A stretch of DNA of 64,000 bases from Rhodothermales bacterium (GTDB lineage: Bacteria > Bacteroidota > Rhodothermia > Rhodothermales > Bin80): assembly GCA_028278205.1 (NCBI GenBank), contig JANQES010000132.1, positions 1 through 64,000 of the forward strand, read 5' to 3'. Positions 7,629-15,230 of the stretch are shown here, piece after piece (positions within the stretch are counted from its first letter, which is position 1; every line of letters starts with the position of its first letter). The notes beneath the pieces are model-generated. The model saw only the letters and a list, made by a program, of their open reading frames with translations, did no database searches and was not told the DNA's origin. Made by a program: the position numbers and the translations under genes.

Positions 7629-8857
7629 GGTGTGTGCTCCTCCATCATTTGGATAAACAGATCAGCCACTTCGCGTCCGAAATCCGGATCGTTGACGTGG
7701 CGTGGGTAGGTGTGGATCGGGATGTCGCTGACGATGTCGCGGCGCAGCGTTTCGAGGTAGAGGGCGTCGGCGTCGGGATCCCAGAAGAGCCCGCCCGGCA
7801 CGTTGGGGATGGAGAGCCCCTCGGTGGGTACGGCGATGACGACCGGGCCTTTGGCCGGGTTGAGCTTCTCGGCAAAGATATGGCCCAGTTGCGCCATCTC
7901 CTCGCGGTTGGCGCGCACGAGCACATATTCGGGGTTGTGATCGTAGGCGGGGCGGTCTTTCAGCACGTCGGGCACGGTCCCGGCGTTCCAGACGCTAAAG
8001 TCGATGCAGCCGGGCACGACCACCTGCGGCAAGCCGAGTGCGCCGATGACGCTGAGCCGGTCGGGGCCGCCGTCGTGGATGCCGCCGACGAGGGGATCAT
8101 ACACCTCGTTTGTGGTGAAGTCAATCACGCCGACAAACTGGTCTTCCGCCGCGAGTTCTTCCATAGCCGGCCCGCCGACGCCGTTGGAATGAAAGATGAC
8201 GGCTTCGTAGCCGTGATCCGCCAGATGTTCTTTGGCGGCCATGACGGATTTGGTGGTATTGCCCAGCATCGTCATCGCCACGTAACGCTGCGAGGCGTCG
8301 GGCTTCGGCAGGCCGTGGCCGTGCTCGATCATCCCCTTGAGCGCCGCCGCCACGTTGTCGAAAATGGTACACGCGATGGGATTGAGGCCGAGGATATCGA
8401 CCACCGAATGCACCACCATCATATCGCGCGTGCCGACGAGCGGCTCGAAGAAGTGATAGCCGGAGGCGATGGGCGAGACCAGCACTTTGGGCACGCCGAC
8501 GGGCAAGACCATCATGGCCGCCGCCCCCATGACGGCTCCCTCGGCGCCGCCCATGCTGACGATGCCGTCGAGCTTGCCGTCGGCATACAGGCGTACGGTG
8601 AGTTTCTTGAGTGCTTCCCGCATCCCATGAACGGCTCGCCCCCGGCTGCCGGCGTTTTGCAGCGCTTCGATGGTCGTGCCGCCGTAGGTAGCCGCCTCGG
8701 CATGGTCGATGTCGGGGACGATGTCGAGCGGCTCGCCCAGGATGCCGGAATCGATGACGGTAGTCTGGAGCCCCAGCGCCTGGAGCCGATCTCGCAGATA
8801 AGCGATCTCCGGCCCTTTGGTATCGAGCGTTCCGATGATGACGACGGTTTTTTTCAT
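7625..8857 (-). CDS. Tm-1-like ATP-binding domain protein (UPF0261)
   Basis: A 410-residue UPF0261 protein, related to the N-terminal ATP-binding domain of tomato Tm-1. It begins MKKTVVIIGTLDTKGPEIAY, the family's conserved opening. It contains the glycine-rich VSMGGAEGAVMGAAAM and VSPIASGYHFFEPLVGT segments and the later GGIHDGGPDRLSVIGALGLP stretch. Bacterial members have no settled function. The gene is coupled to the creatininase by an ATGA overlap. An earlier in-frame ATG at 8866 falls in the GGTCATG repeat, so the ATG at 8857 is preferred. Neither has a clear ribosome binding site. Confidence 0.88.
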   Translation of the reverse strand: MKKTVVIIGTLDTKGPEIAYLRDRLQALGLQTTVIDSGILGEPLDIVPDIDHAEAATYGGTTIEALQNAGSRGRAVHGMREALKKLTVRLYADGKLDGIVSMGGAEGAVMGAAAMMVLPVGVPKVLVSPIASGYHFFEPLVGTRDMMVVHSVVDILGLNPIACTIFDNVAAALKGMIEHGHGLPKPDASQRYVAMTMLGNTTKSVMAAKEHLADHGYEAVIFHSNGVGGPAMEELAAEDQFVGVIDFTTNEVYDPLVGGIHDGGPDRLSVIGALGLPQVVVPGCIDFSVWNAGTVPDVLKDRPAYDHNPEYVLVRANREEMAQLGHIFAEKLNPAKGPVVIAVPTEGLSIPNVPGGLFWDPDADALYLETLRRDIVSDIPIHTYPRHVNDPDFGREVADLFIQMMEEHTP

Positions 8858-8861
8858 GGGG

Positions 8862-8935
8862 GTCATGGGTCATGGGTCATGGGTCATGGGTTTGAGGACA
8901 AAGCACTCATGACCCATGACGCATGACCCATGACC
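8862..8935. repeat. GGTCATGG tandem-word inverted array, copy 2
   Basis: The left arm 8862-8890 is four GTCATGG words. The right arm 8907-8935 is the inverse CATGACCC words with one variant unit. The array separates the Tm-1-like gene from the Fe-S protein gene and abuts the start of the former. Confidence 0.8.
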
Positions 8936-8938
8936 AAT

Positions 8939-10078
8939 TTAAATCAATCGTTCAGCCAGCAATTCGTAAAGCCCTTGAACACGCAGCCCCATCGATGCGG
9001 CGTGGCGGTTGAGGTGGAACAGCGTGCCGGGGTCTTCGCACAGGAGGATCTCTGCGCCGGCGTTGCGGGCGTCTTCGAGCCGGGCGCGCGTCAGCGCGTC
9101 GGCGATGTCGGGGCGGGTGAACTGCACGGCGGTGCTGCCCACCGGATGCGCGCGTTCGCGTCGCCAGAAGAGTTCGAGCGGCGCCGTCGGCAGGACCGCC
9201 GAGACGAGCGCGCGGACCGCATCAAACCGCTCCGGCACCCGGACGGCATGCGTCGGATCGACGTAGGCATAGGCCGCCGGCTCGTTCAAACGCTCGAAGG
9301 CCAGGCTGCCATCGGCCACCCGGCTTGCCAGCAACGTGGTCAGATCGACCAGTTCCACCTCCGCCGGCCAGTCGATGCCGAGCCGCTCATCGTAGAGCTG
9401 GCGGAACGTAAAAACGTCGCCGGGCGAGAGCACGATCAGTTGCCGGGCGCCGGTGGCCTGCACTTCGTTGAGCAGCGCGGTTGCCTGCCGGCTCGCCGTG
9501 TCGGGGAAGCCGAGCGAGCCGGCCAGATAGCCGTTGCTCTGCCCGACGCCGATCGGCACGGGATGCATGCCGGCTGCGTCGAGCAATTTGATCGCAGCTT
9601 CTACAGCGGAAGGCCAGAGATAATGCGCTTCGTCGCCCACGTAGAGCGCCACGTCGCCCGTGGTCTCGGTGGGCGCCGGGGCGTTGTCTCCGAAGGCCGA
9701 GTGCTTCGTCCGGAGCCGTTCATGCACGTCGTAGACCACGGTGGGTGCCTGGTTTTGCGCCACGATTTCGGCGCGCACCGCCGCGATAGCCGCCGGCAAC
9801 GGCTGATCCGTCACGCAGTGCGCCCGGCAGTTGCCGGCATCCGGCTCGGCATAGACCACGCCCACGGTATCCGCGTTCCAGTCGATGAGCCCCCGGCGCT
9901 GAGACGCCACGACCAGGGCGATGCCGTGCGGCGTGACCGCCTCGTCAGCCATCACGTGGCCCACCGGCGCGATGTGCCTGCACATCAGGCAATACCGGCA
10001 GTTTTCCGTCGTGGCTATTGGGTCTTGAAGTTTCACTTTCTGGTGTTCGTTTGGCTGTAAAATAATCCTTGTCCTCAT
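8939..10078 (-). CDS. Fe-S binding protein of LutA/GlpC/HdrB-related type with cysteine-poor CCG region
   Basis: A 379-residue protein that starts with an iron-sulfur segment. Cys27-x2-Cys30-x2-Cys33 is followed by Ala37-Pro where the usual fourth cysteine would be, and then Cys84-x3-Cys88. The rest resembles the cysteine-rich CCG half of lactate/glycolate oxidase Fe-S subunits. The expected cysteines are absent: YVGDEAHYLW replaces the usual VGC, and IGVGQSNGYL replaces the CCG segment. One cysteine remains near the end (LLCEDPG). It sits directly downstream of a flavin oxidase, so it probably passes electrons from that enzyme to the respiratory chain. The frame extends to 10105, but those codons are repeat sequence, so the ATG at 10078 is taken. 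Confidence 0.72.
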   Translation of the reverse strand: MRTRIILQPNEHQKVKLQDPIATTENCRYCLMCRHIAPVGHVMADEAVTPHGIALVVASQRRGLIDWNADTVGVVYAEPDAGNCRAHCVTDQPLPAAIAAVRAEIVAQNQAPTVVYDVHERLRTKHSAFGDNAPAPTETTGDVALYVGDEAHYLWPSAVEAAIKLLDAAGMHPVPIGVGQSNGYLAGSLGFPDTASRQATALLNEVQATGARQLIVLSPGDVFTFRQLYDERLGIDWPAEVELVDLTTLLASRVADGSLAFERLNEPAAYAYVDPTHAVRVPERFDAVRALVSAVLPTAPLELFWRRERAHPVGSTAVQFTRPDIADALTRARLEDARNAGAEILLCEDPGTLFHLNRHAASMGLRVQGLYELLAERLI

Positions 10079-10092
10079 CAGCTTTGATGGAG

Positions 10093-10157
10093 GGTCACTG
10101 GTCATTAGTCACTGGTTCTTGATCCCACCAGTGACCAGTGACTAATGACCAGTGACC
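10093..10157. repeat. GGTCACTGGTCATTA inverted array, copy 1
   Basis: The left arm 10093-10116 (GGTCACTGGTCATTAGTCAC words) pairs with 10127-10157. A second copy with the same words lies at 13192-13257. It sits between the flavin oxidase and the Fe-S gene. Confidence 0.8.
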
Positions 10158-10198
10158 GCTCAAAAAAAGCACAACGAGCAGGATTCCTTCCCACGTCG

Positions 10199-11638
10199 TT
10201 AAAACCCAAAGCCGACCTTCCCCGGATTCATAATCCCATTCGGGTCGAGCGTGTTTTTGATGGATTCGAGCAGGGGCCACGCGTCGCCGTACTGCCGGCG
10301 CATGTAGCGCGAGAGCTTCAGCCCGACGCCGTGGTGCTCGTTGACCATGCCGCCGTTTTCCAACACCGCCGTCATCGCCGTATTCCAGACGCGGTTATGC
10401 AGGCGCAGCGCCTCTTCGGGGTCTTCGGGCGGGTTCTTGATGATGAAACGCGTATACACCATCACGCCCCAGTGGAACCAGTGGGAAAAGTGACCGATAA
10501 ATTCGATATCCCACTCCTTGAAGCCCTCTTCCACCGCCTTCTTCTCCGCATAATAGAGCTTTTCGATCCGGTCGTAGGTCGTCACGGTTTCCGTGGTGCC
10601 GTACATCCAGGGCAGCTTGAGGCTCTGCGGCGGGTAGTAGAAATCGTAGCGATGATTCCACCATCCCTCGCCGGGTTCGCGGCCCAGGTCTTGCGCGCCG
10701 AACTGGTTGATGATCTCCATCGCCTTCTTTTCTTGCAGCGCGGCTAGGTCGGGGTCGCCGTCGAAGCCGATGACCATGTAGGCCCCTTCGAGTTCGTAGC
10801 CCAGGATTTTCTTGACGCGCGAGGCCGTCGAGCGCGGATCGTAGAGCCGGATGACGAATGGATCGAGGCGGCGGGTCATGATCTGCCGGCCCGCTTCGAT
10901 GCCTTTGGCGAGATCGTCGAAGAGCACCGCGCGCAAGAGGCGGGCTTCCGGCAGGTAATCGACCTGCATGGTGGCTTCGGTGATGACGCCGAAGGTGCCC
11001 TCGGCACCGAGGAAGAGGCGGTAGAAATCGGGGCCGGCGGCATGTTGCGGCACGTGCGGGGTGCGGAGGATGTGCCCGTTGGGCAGCACCACCTGCATCC
11101 GCAGCACGAGGTCTTCAGCCTTACCGTACTTGGTGCTGATCGTCCCGGTGCCGCGCGGCGAGAGGTAGCCGCCCAGCGTCGCGCAGTTGGACGAAGCGGC
11201 ATAGTGAGGCAGCATCAACCCTTTTTCGTTGAGCGCCCATTCGAGCTGCGTGCCGTTGATGCCGGCCTGCGCCGTGACCGTGAGCGACTTTTCGTCGATC
11301 TCGATGATTTTGTTGAGCCGCTTCGTGTCCAGGATGATGCCGCCGAAGACCGAGAGCGCTCCGCCCTGCGAGCCGGAGCCGCCGCCCCACGGAATGACCG
11401 GAATCCGGTAGGCGTTGGCAATCTTCATGATGGCCGAGATCTCCTCCGCCGAGCCGGGATGCACGATATAATCCGGTTTGCGCGGCGGGGCGCCCCGGTC
11501 GAGCCACATCTGCGGCAGCCAGAACCAGTCGGTCGCATACACGAGCCGGTCGGCCTCGCCGGTCGAGACATACGCCTCGCCGACGATTTCCTCCAACTCG
11601 CTCCGAATCATTTCGTGCTGAATGCCAGGTCGTTCCAT
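10199..11638 (-). CDS. FAD-binding oxidoreductase (glycolate oxidase GlcD / alkyl-DHAP synthase-like)
   Basis: A 479-residue PCMH-type FAD enzyme. The FAD-binding domain shows PVIPWGGGSGSQGG, SPRGTGTISTKYG and LGAEGTFGVITEATM. The C-terminal half shows NEHHGVGLKLSRYM, the histidine pair typical of the FAD-oxidase_C family, and ends in the standard DPNGIMNPGK. Relatives oxidise 2-hydroxy acids or make ether lipids. With an Fe-S partner downstream, a membrane-linked dehydrogenase of a hydroxy acid, perhaps a sugar acid, is the better guess. It is first in a minus-strand series with the Fe-S, Tm-1-like and creatininase genes. Confidence 0.9.
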   Translation of the reverse strand: MERPGIQHEMIRSELEEIVGEAYVSTGEADRLVYATDWFWLPQMWLDRGAPPRKPDYIVHPGSAEEISAIMKIANAYRIPVIPWGGGSGSQGGALSVFGGIILDTKRLNKIIEIDEKSLTVTAQAGINGTQLEWALNEKGLMLPHYAASSNCATLGGYLSPRGTGTISTKYGKAEDLVLRMQVVLPNGHILRTPHVPQHAAGPDFYRLFLGAEGTFGVITEATMQVDYLPEARLLRAVLFDDLAKGIEAGRQIMTRRLDPFVIRLYDPRSTASRVKKILGYELEGAYMVIGFDGDPDLAALQEKKAMEIINQFGAQDLGREPGEGWWNHRYDFYYPPQSLKLPWMYGTTETVTTYDRIEKLYYAEKKAVEEGFKEWDIEFIGHFSHWFHWGVMVYTRFIIKNPPEDPEEALRLHNRVWNTAMTAVLENGGMVNEHHGVGLKLSRYMRRQYGDAWPLLESIKNTLDPNGIMNPGKVGFGF

Positions 11639-11686
11639 ATCGCCGGGGTTGCTGTCGAAGTTGGAGTTCTTGGATGTGTTGATAAC

Positions 11687-11786
11687 TCCTCCCTTGAGGG
11701 AGGTGGGCTCGCCGAAGGCGAGGTCGGAGGGTGTAAATCAGATCGTTTACACCCCCAGTCGCTGCGCGACAGCCCCCTCAAGGGGG
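11687..11786. repeat. CTCCCTTGAGGGAGG / CCCCCTCAAGGGGG large imperfect palindrome
   Basis: The left half (11687-11737) contains CTCCCTTGAGGGAGG, GCTCGCCGAAGGCGAG and GGAGGGTGTAAA. The right half (11745-11786) is roughly the inverse, with TTTACACCCCC, GTCGCTGCGCGAC and CCCCCTCAAGGGGG. Each half also folds on itself. A related element is at 55482-55631. It occupies the start of the 496-base gap 11639-12134. The rest of that gap holds only the repeat at 11971 and the conserved block at 12074. Confidence 0.75.
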
Positions 11787-11970
11787 CGGTAGCTCTCAGC
11801 CATCAACACAACAAAGAGCACTACCCTGTCGAAAAAGCTTCTGTGCGCAAGTATCCGTGCCAGGGAGGAAAGTATCAACCGCCAGACAAAATATTGGGAC
11901 CGGTGCCAGGAATTTGCTATGAAGGCCGGGTAGTATTACTATAGCGTTGGTCGTTGGATTGCGGGTGTGT

Positions 11971-12066
11971 TTTGAATATCGATTGCAGAATATTGAATTT
12001 CGAATGTCGAAGGTCCTGTCAGATCCTTCACCATTCGAAATTCCTTGTTTGCTATTCGACATTCAA
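11971..12066. repeat. TTGAATATCG / CGACATTCAA inverted element, copy 1
   Basis: Words of the type GAATTTCGAATGTCGAAGG are followed after a short loop by the inverse CCTTCACCATTCGAAATTCC and CTATTCGACATTCAA. Relatives lie at 21067, 29958 and partly 24184 and 45530. A loop core resembling TCTGACA or TGTCAGA is shared by most copies. Confidence 0.75.
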
Positions 12067-12073
12067 AAAAATC

Positions 12074-12099
12074 CATCAATCAAAGTGACCACTACTATA
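12074..12099. other. Conserved block downstream of TTGAATATCG element (also at 30061-30086)
   Basis: The sequence CATCAATC followed by TGACCA and ACTATA is matched at 30061-30086 with about 20 of 25 positions identical. Both copies lie just after a TTGAATATCG element and just before a lipoprotein gene. They could be part of the repeat family or a shared promoter or leader. Confidence 0.45.
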
Positions 12100-12134
12100 C
12101 CGCGGCTCCCCCTCTAACCCTCGGCTCCGATACC

Positions 12135-13130
12135 ATGAAACCAATGACGCGTCGCGCATTCAACAAGCTGGCAGCTATGGCCCTCGTCGTCTTTTTCGGC
12201 TTTTCGACTCTGGCCTGCTCAGACAGCGAGGCCACGGCAGACAACGAGGCCACGGCAGAGAGCGAAGCCACGGCAGACAACGAGACCATGACCGACAGCA
12301 AGGCCTCTGTTCTGCTCATTTCGGGCCAGAACAACCACGATTGGGAGCGCACCAACCCGATGCTGAAAAGCATTCTTGACGAGGCCGGGCGGTTCGACGT
12401 GACGGTTTCGCTGACGCCGCCCAAAGGGGCTGCCGAAGCGGACTGGGACGGCTGGCAACCGGATTTCTCGGCCTACGACGTCGTCTTCCTCAATTACAAC
12501 GGCGAGATGTGGCCGGAGGCCGTACGGACGCAGTTCGAGCAATACATCGACGGCGGCGGCACGGCGCTCATGCAGCACGCCGCCAACAACCCCTTTGCCG
12601 GCTGGGTGGCCTTCGAGCAGATGGTCGGCTTGCTCTGGCGCGGCCCGGAGGCCGGCTATCGGGTCTACCTGGACGCCGACGGGGCCGGAGTGCGCCTCCC
12701 GCCCGGCGAAGACCTCGGCGCCGGCCACGGCAAGCTGCACGACTGGCAGATTACCACGCGCGCCGCAGATCATCCCATCTTCGCAGGGCTCCCCCCGGTC
12801 TGGATGCACCCGCACGACGAACTCTACCACGGACAGCGCGGCCCGGCGGAAAACATGAATATCCTCGCCACGGCCTATTCCACCCCCGACCACGGCGGCA
12901 GCGACAAGCACGAGTTGATGATCTGGTGGATTCCCTACGGCCAGGGCAAGGTGCTTACGTTTCTGCCCGGCCACCTCTGGCCCGGCCAGGATGACGACCG
13001 GGCCTTCCGCTGTGTTGGGTTCCGGACCCTCCTGCAACGCAGCACCGAATGGCTCGCCACCGGTGCCGTAACCCTCCCGGTCCCCGACAACTTCCCCGGC
13101 GCCGAGCAGGCCAGTATTTTGCCGGAGTGA
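12135..13130 (+). CDS. ThuA domain-containing lipoprotein
   Basis: A 331-residue exported protein starting MKPMTRRAFNKLAAMALVVF and ending its signal with a lipobox (STLAC), so probably anchored in an envelope membrane. A low-complexity acidic linker made of a repeated 18-base unit follows. The ThuA (class I glutamine amidotransferase-like) fold begins at KASVLLISGQNNHDWERTNP, with characteristic YDVVFLNYNGEMW, GGGTALMQHAANN and PGHLWPGQDDDRAFRCVGF further on. ThuA proteins act in trehalose/disaccharide 3-keto-sugar pathways, which fits the DUF1080 gene next door. The frame opens at 12045 inside a repeat; the ATG at 12135 begins the signal sequence. Confidence 0.88.
   Translation: MKPMTRRAFNKLAAMALVVFFGFSTLACSDSEATADNEATAESEATADNETMTDSKASVLLISGQNNHDWERTNPMLKSILDEAGRFDVTVSLTPPKGAAEADWDGWQPDFSAYDVVFLNYNGEMWPEAVRTQFEQYIDGGGTALMQHAANNPFAGWVAFEQMVGLLWRGPEAGYRVYLDADGAGVRLPPGEDLGAGHGKLHDWQITTRAADHPIFAGLPPVWMHPHDELYHGQRGPAENMNILATAYSTPDHGGSDKHELMIWWIPYGQGKVLTFLPGHLWPGQDDDRAFRCVGFRTLLQRSTEWLATGAVTLPVPDNFPGAEQASILPE
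12222..12293 (+). repeat. 18-bp in-frame tandem repeat in ThuA gene
   Basis: Four units of GACARCGAGGCCACGGCA-type sequence (12222, 12240, 12258, 12276) encode a DSEATA/DNEATA/ESEATA/DNETMT linker between the lipid anchor and the ThuA domain. Unit number could vary by slippage. Confidence 0.85.
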
Positions 13131-13191
13131 GGAGGTGGGGCAACAGTGTGAGGTATCTCTGTATGTCTCACGTTGTGCGGGCGATGGCGTC

Positions 13192-13257
13192 GGTCACTGG
13201 TCATGAGTCACTGGTCACTGGTGAGGGTTTCTTTCAAGAACCAGTGACCAATGACCC
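13192..13257. repeat. GGTCACTGGTCATGA inverted array, copy 2
   Basis: The left arm 13192-13222 of GGTCACT words pairs with ACCAGTGACCAATGACCC at 13240-13257. It belongs to the same family as 10093-10157 and lies between the ThuA and DUF1080 genes. Confidence 0.75.
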
Positions 13258-13309
13258 ACACCTACCTTCGTGCAAGGTGATACCCCGATCATCCAATAAC
13301 AAACGCGCT

Positions 13310-13951
13310 ATGAAAACACAGGTGATGTTCCTGCTCCTGGCCGGGCTGCTTCTGGCCGGCTGTGTCGAAAGTGAAGAGGCCGCCTCGGTTGAAGACGACG
13401 GCTGGATTGCGCTGTTTGACGGCGAAACGCTCGATGGCTGGCGCGCCAGCGAAAACCCGGCTTCGTTTACGGTCGAAGACGGGCGCATCGTCGTGCATGG
13501 GCCGCGCGCCCACCTGTTCTACGTCGGCGAGGTGGAGAATCACACCTTCAAAAACTTCGAGTTCAAAGCCGACGTGATGACGATGCCGGGGGCCAACTCA
13601 GGGCTCTATTTTCATACAGCGTATCAGGAAGAGGGATGGCCCGCAAAGGGCTACGAGGCCCAGGTCAATAACTCCTACGAGAGCGATCCGCGCAAAACCG
13701 GTAGCCTCTACGGTCGCGACGACGTGATGGAAGCTCCCGCTCCGGACAGCACATGGTTCACCGAACATATCATCGTCCAGGGCAAGACCATCACCATCAA
13801 AGTCAACGACAAAACGCTCGTCGAATACACCGAGCCGGACACGCTGACGCAGGGCCGGATGTTAGAGAGCGGCACCTTCGCCCTCCAGGCCCACGACCCG
13901 GACAGCCGTGTCTACTACCGCAACATCATGGTCAAACCGCTGCCGGACTGA
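13310..13951 (+). CDS. DUF1080 (3-keto-disaccharide hydrolase-like) lipoprotein
   Basis: A 213-residue lipoprotein with a short signal MKTQVMFLLLAGLLLAGC. The single DUF1080 domain starts DGWIALFDGETLDGW, the family hallmark, and continues with FEFKADVMTMPGANSGLYFH and KGYEAQVNN before the closing YYRNIMVKPL strand. The fold is a concanavalin-like jelly roll. Family members hydrolyse 3-keto-glycosides or bind glycans. It follows a ThuA gene, a pairing common in glycan-degrading Planctomycetes and Bacteroidota. The frame opens at 13049, but only the ATG at 13310 begins a signal peptide. Confidence 0.9.
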   Translation: MKTQVMFLLLAGLLLAGCVESEEAASVEDDGWIALFDGETLDGWRASENPASFTVEDGRIVVHGPRAHLFYVGEVENHTFKNFEFKADVMTMPGANSGLYFHTAYQEEGWPAKGYEAQVNNSYESDPRKTGSLYGRDDVMEAPAPDSTWFTEHIIVQGKTITIKVNDKTLVEYTEPDTLTQGRMLESGTFALQAHDPDSRVYYRNIMVKPLPD

Positions 13952-13958
13952 TATCGAG

Positions 13959-14050
13959 AGGGTGAAAGGGGGAGAGGGAGAAAGGGAGAAGTCGAAAGGA
14001 TGGCTTTTCCCAATCCTCTCCCTTTCCCCCTCTCTCCCTCTCACCCTTTC
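13959..14050. repeat. GGGAGAAAG purine / pyrimidine inverted array, copy 1
   Basis: The plus strand is almost pure purine at 13959-13999 and almost pure pyrimidine at 14017-14050. The two arms pair as words such as GAGGGTGAAAGGGGG with CCCCCT and CACCCTTTC. It separates two convergent genes. Confidence 0.75.
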
Positions 14051-14058
14051 CCGCCGCC

Positions 14059-15054
14059 TCACAATTCCTCCGGCCTCATATTCGGTTTGAATTTATCGCC
14101 GAAGCCGGAGTTGTTGGGATTGTATTCGCCCGCGAGTTCGGCGTTGGCGCCGTTTTCCGGGATTTGCTCTTTCATCTCCAGCGCCCAGAGGATGCCGTTG
14201 AGGGCCAGCTTGCGCATGGATTCCTCTTTGAAATCGTACGGGTGGCCGAGGGTGGTGAAAAAGACCCGCGCGGCTTGGCCCGATTCGCCCGTGTAGGTCT
14301 TGGTCCAGGCTACCGGATTGGTCAGGGGGAATTTGTCGAGGCGGTTGTTGTTGGCGTGGCCGGATTGGAGCGCCGTGCCCGTCAAGAGGGGTTGGCTGTC
14401 GCCGTAGAGCGCATGGTCGCCGCCGTCGACGTGGTAGAGCCAGGAATAGGCCTCGAAAGGCTCGACGCCGCGCAAGATGACGTGATCTTGCTGCTCAGCG
14501 ATAAGCTGCACGTCGGTCAGCGGATTGGCGCCGTCGTCGAAGTGGCCGTGGTGGGTGATCCAGTGCTGGCCGAAGACTTTCTGGGGCCATTCTTCGTTGA
14601 GGAAGGCGCGTGTTGAGTCATCTTTGTATTGAAATGCATGCGTGGCCGTGCGGAACCCTGCCATCGGCTTGCCCGACTCGGCAAACGACAGAATCTGGTG
14701 AAGCTGATCGTTCGGCAGCGCCCGAAAGCGCGTGAACATCACCATCATATCAGCCTCGTCGAGCACCTCTAATCCTTCGATGTTTTCGAGATTGTTGGGG
14801 TCGATGATGCCCTGGTCGTCGAGCGCGTAGCAGACCGTCACGCGGAAGCCGTAGTCGCGCTTGAGGATTTTGGCGAGCATCGGCATCGATTCTTCCGACC
14901 GGTATTCTTCATCGCCCGTCACAAAGACGACGTGCGGCGGCTCGACCGCCGGCGCGGTGCCGGCATCAGCCGCTTCGGGTGTTTCCTGGCACCCGGCAAC
15001 GGCCAGGAGGATGAGCGCGATGGTCGGGATCGAGAGGCGGTTTGAAGTAGGCAT
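14059..15054 (-). CDS. ThuA domain-containing lipoprotein (second paralogue)
   Basis: A 331-residue protein with a signal ending LLAVAGC, Cys22 being the likely lipidation site. The ThuA-like core opens PPHVVFVTGDEEYRSEESMP, followed by ADMMVMFTRFRALPNDQL, KPMAGFRTATHAFQY, TYTGESGQAARVFFTTLGHP and a terminal RKLALNGILWAL helix. It belongs to a different subgroup from the 12135 protein, close to trehalose-utilisation-type proteins found next to sulfatases. Probably periplasmic or surface, acting on a keto-sugar or serving as a binding subunit. Convergent with the DUF1080 gene. Confidence 0.87.
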   Translation of the reverse strand: MPTSNRLSIPTIALILLAVAGCQETPEAADAGTAPAVEPPHVVFVTGDEEYRSEESMPMLAKILKRDYGFRVTVCYALDDQGIIDPNNLENIEGLEVLDEADMMVMFTRFRALPNDQLHQILSFAESGKPMAGFRTATHAFQYKDDSTRAFLNEEWPQKVFGQHWITHHGHFDDGANPLTDVQLIAEQQDHVILRGVEPFEAYSWLYHVDGGDHALYGDSQPLLTGTALQSGHANNNRLDKFPLTNPVAWTKTYTGESGQAARVFFTTLGHPYDFKEESMRKLALNGILWALEMKEQIPENGANAELAGEYNPNNSGFGDKFKPNMRPEEL

Positions 15055-15139
15055 GACGCGTTGGGGAATCCGTTGTTGAGGGGCTCACAGATTGTACGGA
15101 TTTTCGGGGATTGTTGCTGGGTCGAAGGACATGAGTTAT

Positions 15140-15209
15140 CCCGAATTTTGCAGCCCCGTAGGGGCGTCCTGTTTGTAGAAGACGCCCCTACGGGGCTGCA
15201 AAATTCGGG
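15140..15209. repeat. Perfect 29-bp stem around CCCCGTAGGGG
   Basis: Bases 15140-15168 and 15181-15209 are exact inverse copies with a 12-base loop CTGTTTGTAGAA. The arms include CAGCCCCGTAGGGGC. Partial relatives, with the same loop word, occur at 23888-24049 and 28090-28125. It lies between a ThuA gene and a sulfatase gene, both on the minus strand, and could terminate or attenuate transcription. Confidence 0.9.
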
Positions 15210-15230
15210 ATGACCATGTATCGCCGAAAC

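Noticed and set aside
7619..8926. 435-codon plus-strand frame opposite the Tm-1-like gene
   Set aside because: Shadow frame rich in His/Arg/Val/Asp with no domain; the minus-strand gene is a clear family member.
6617..10157. GGTCATG and GGTCACT arrays as possible CRISPR repeats
   Set aside because: Units are 7-8 bases, contiguous and mirrored, with no unique spacers and no cas genes nearby.
10199..10215. GFGF end of the flavin oxidase as another repeat-donated terminus
   Set aside because: The DNA (GGTTTTAACGACG beyond the stop) is not a TTTTGGA unit; the similarity is only at protein level.
11796..12062. 88-codon minus-strand frame in the spacer before the ThuA gene
   Set aside because: Mostly TTGAATATCG repeat sequence; no ribosome binding site or family.
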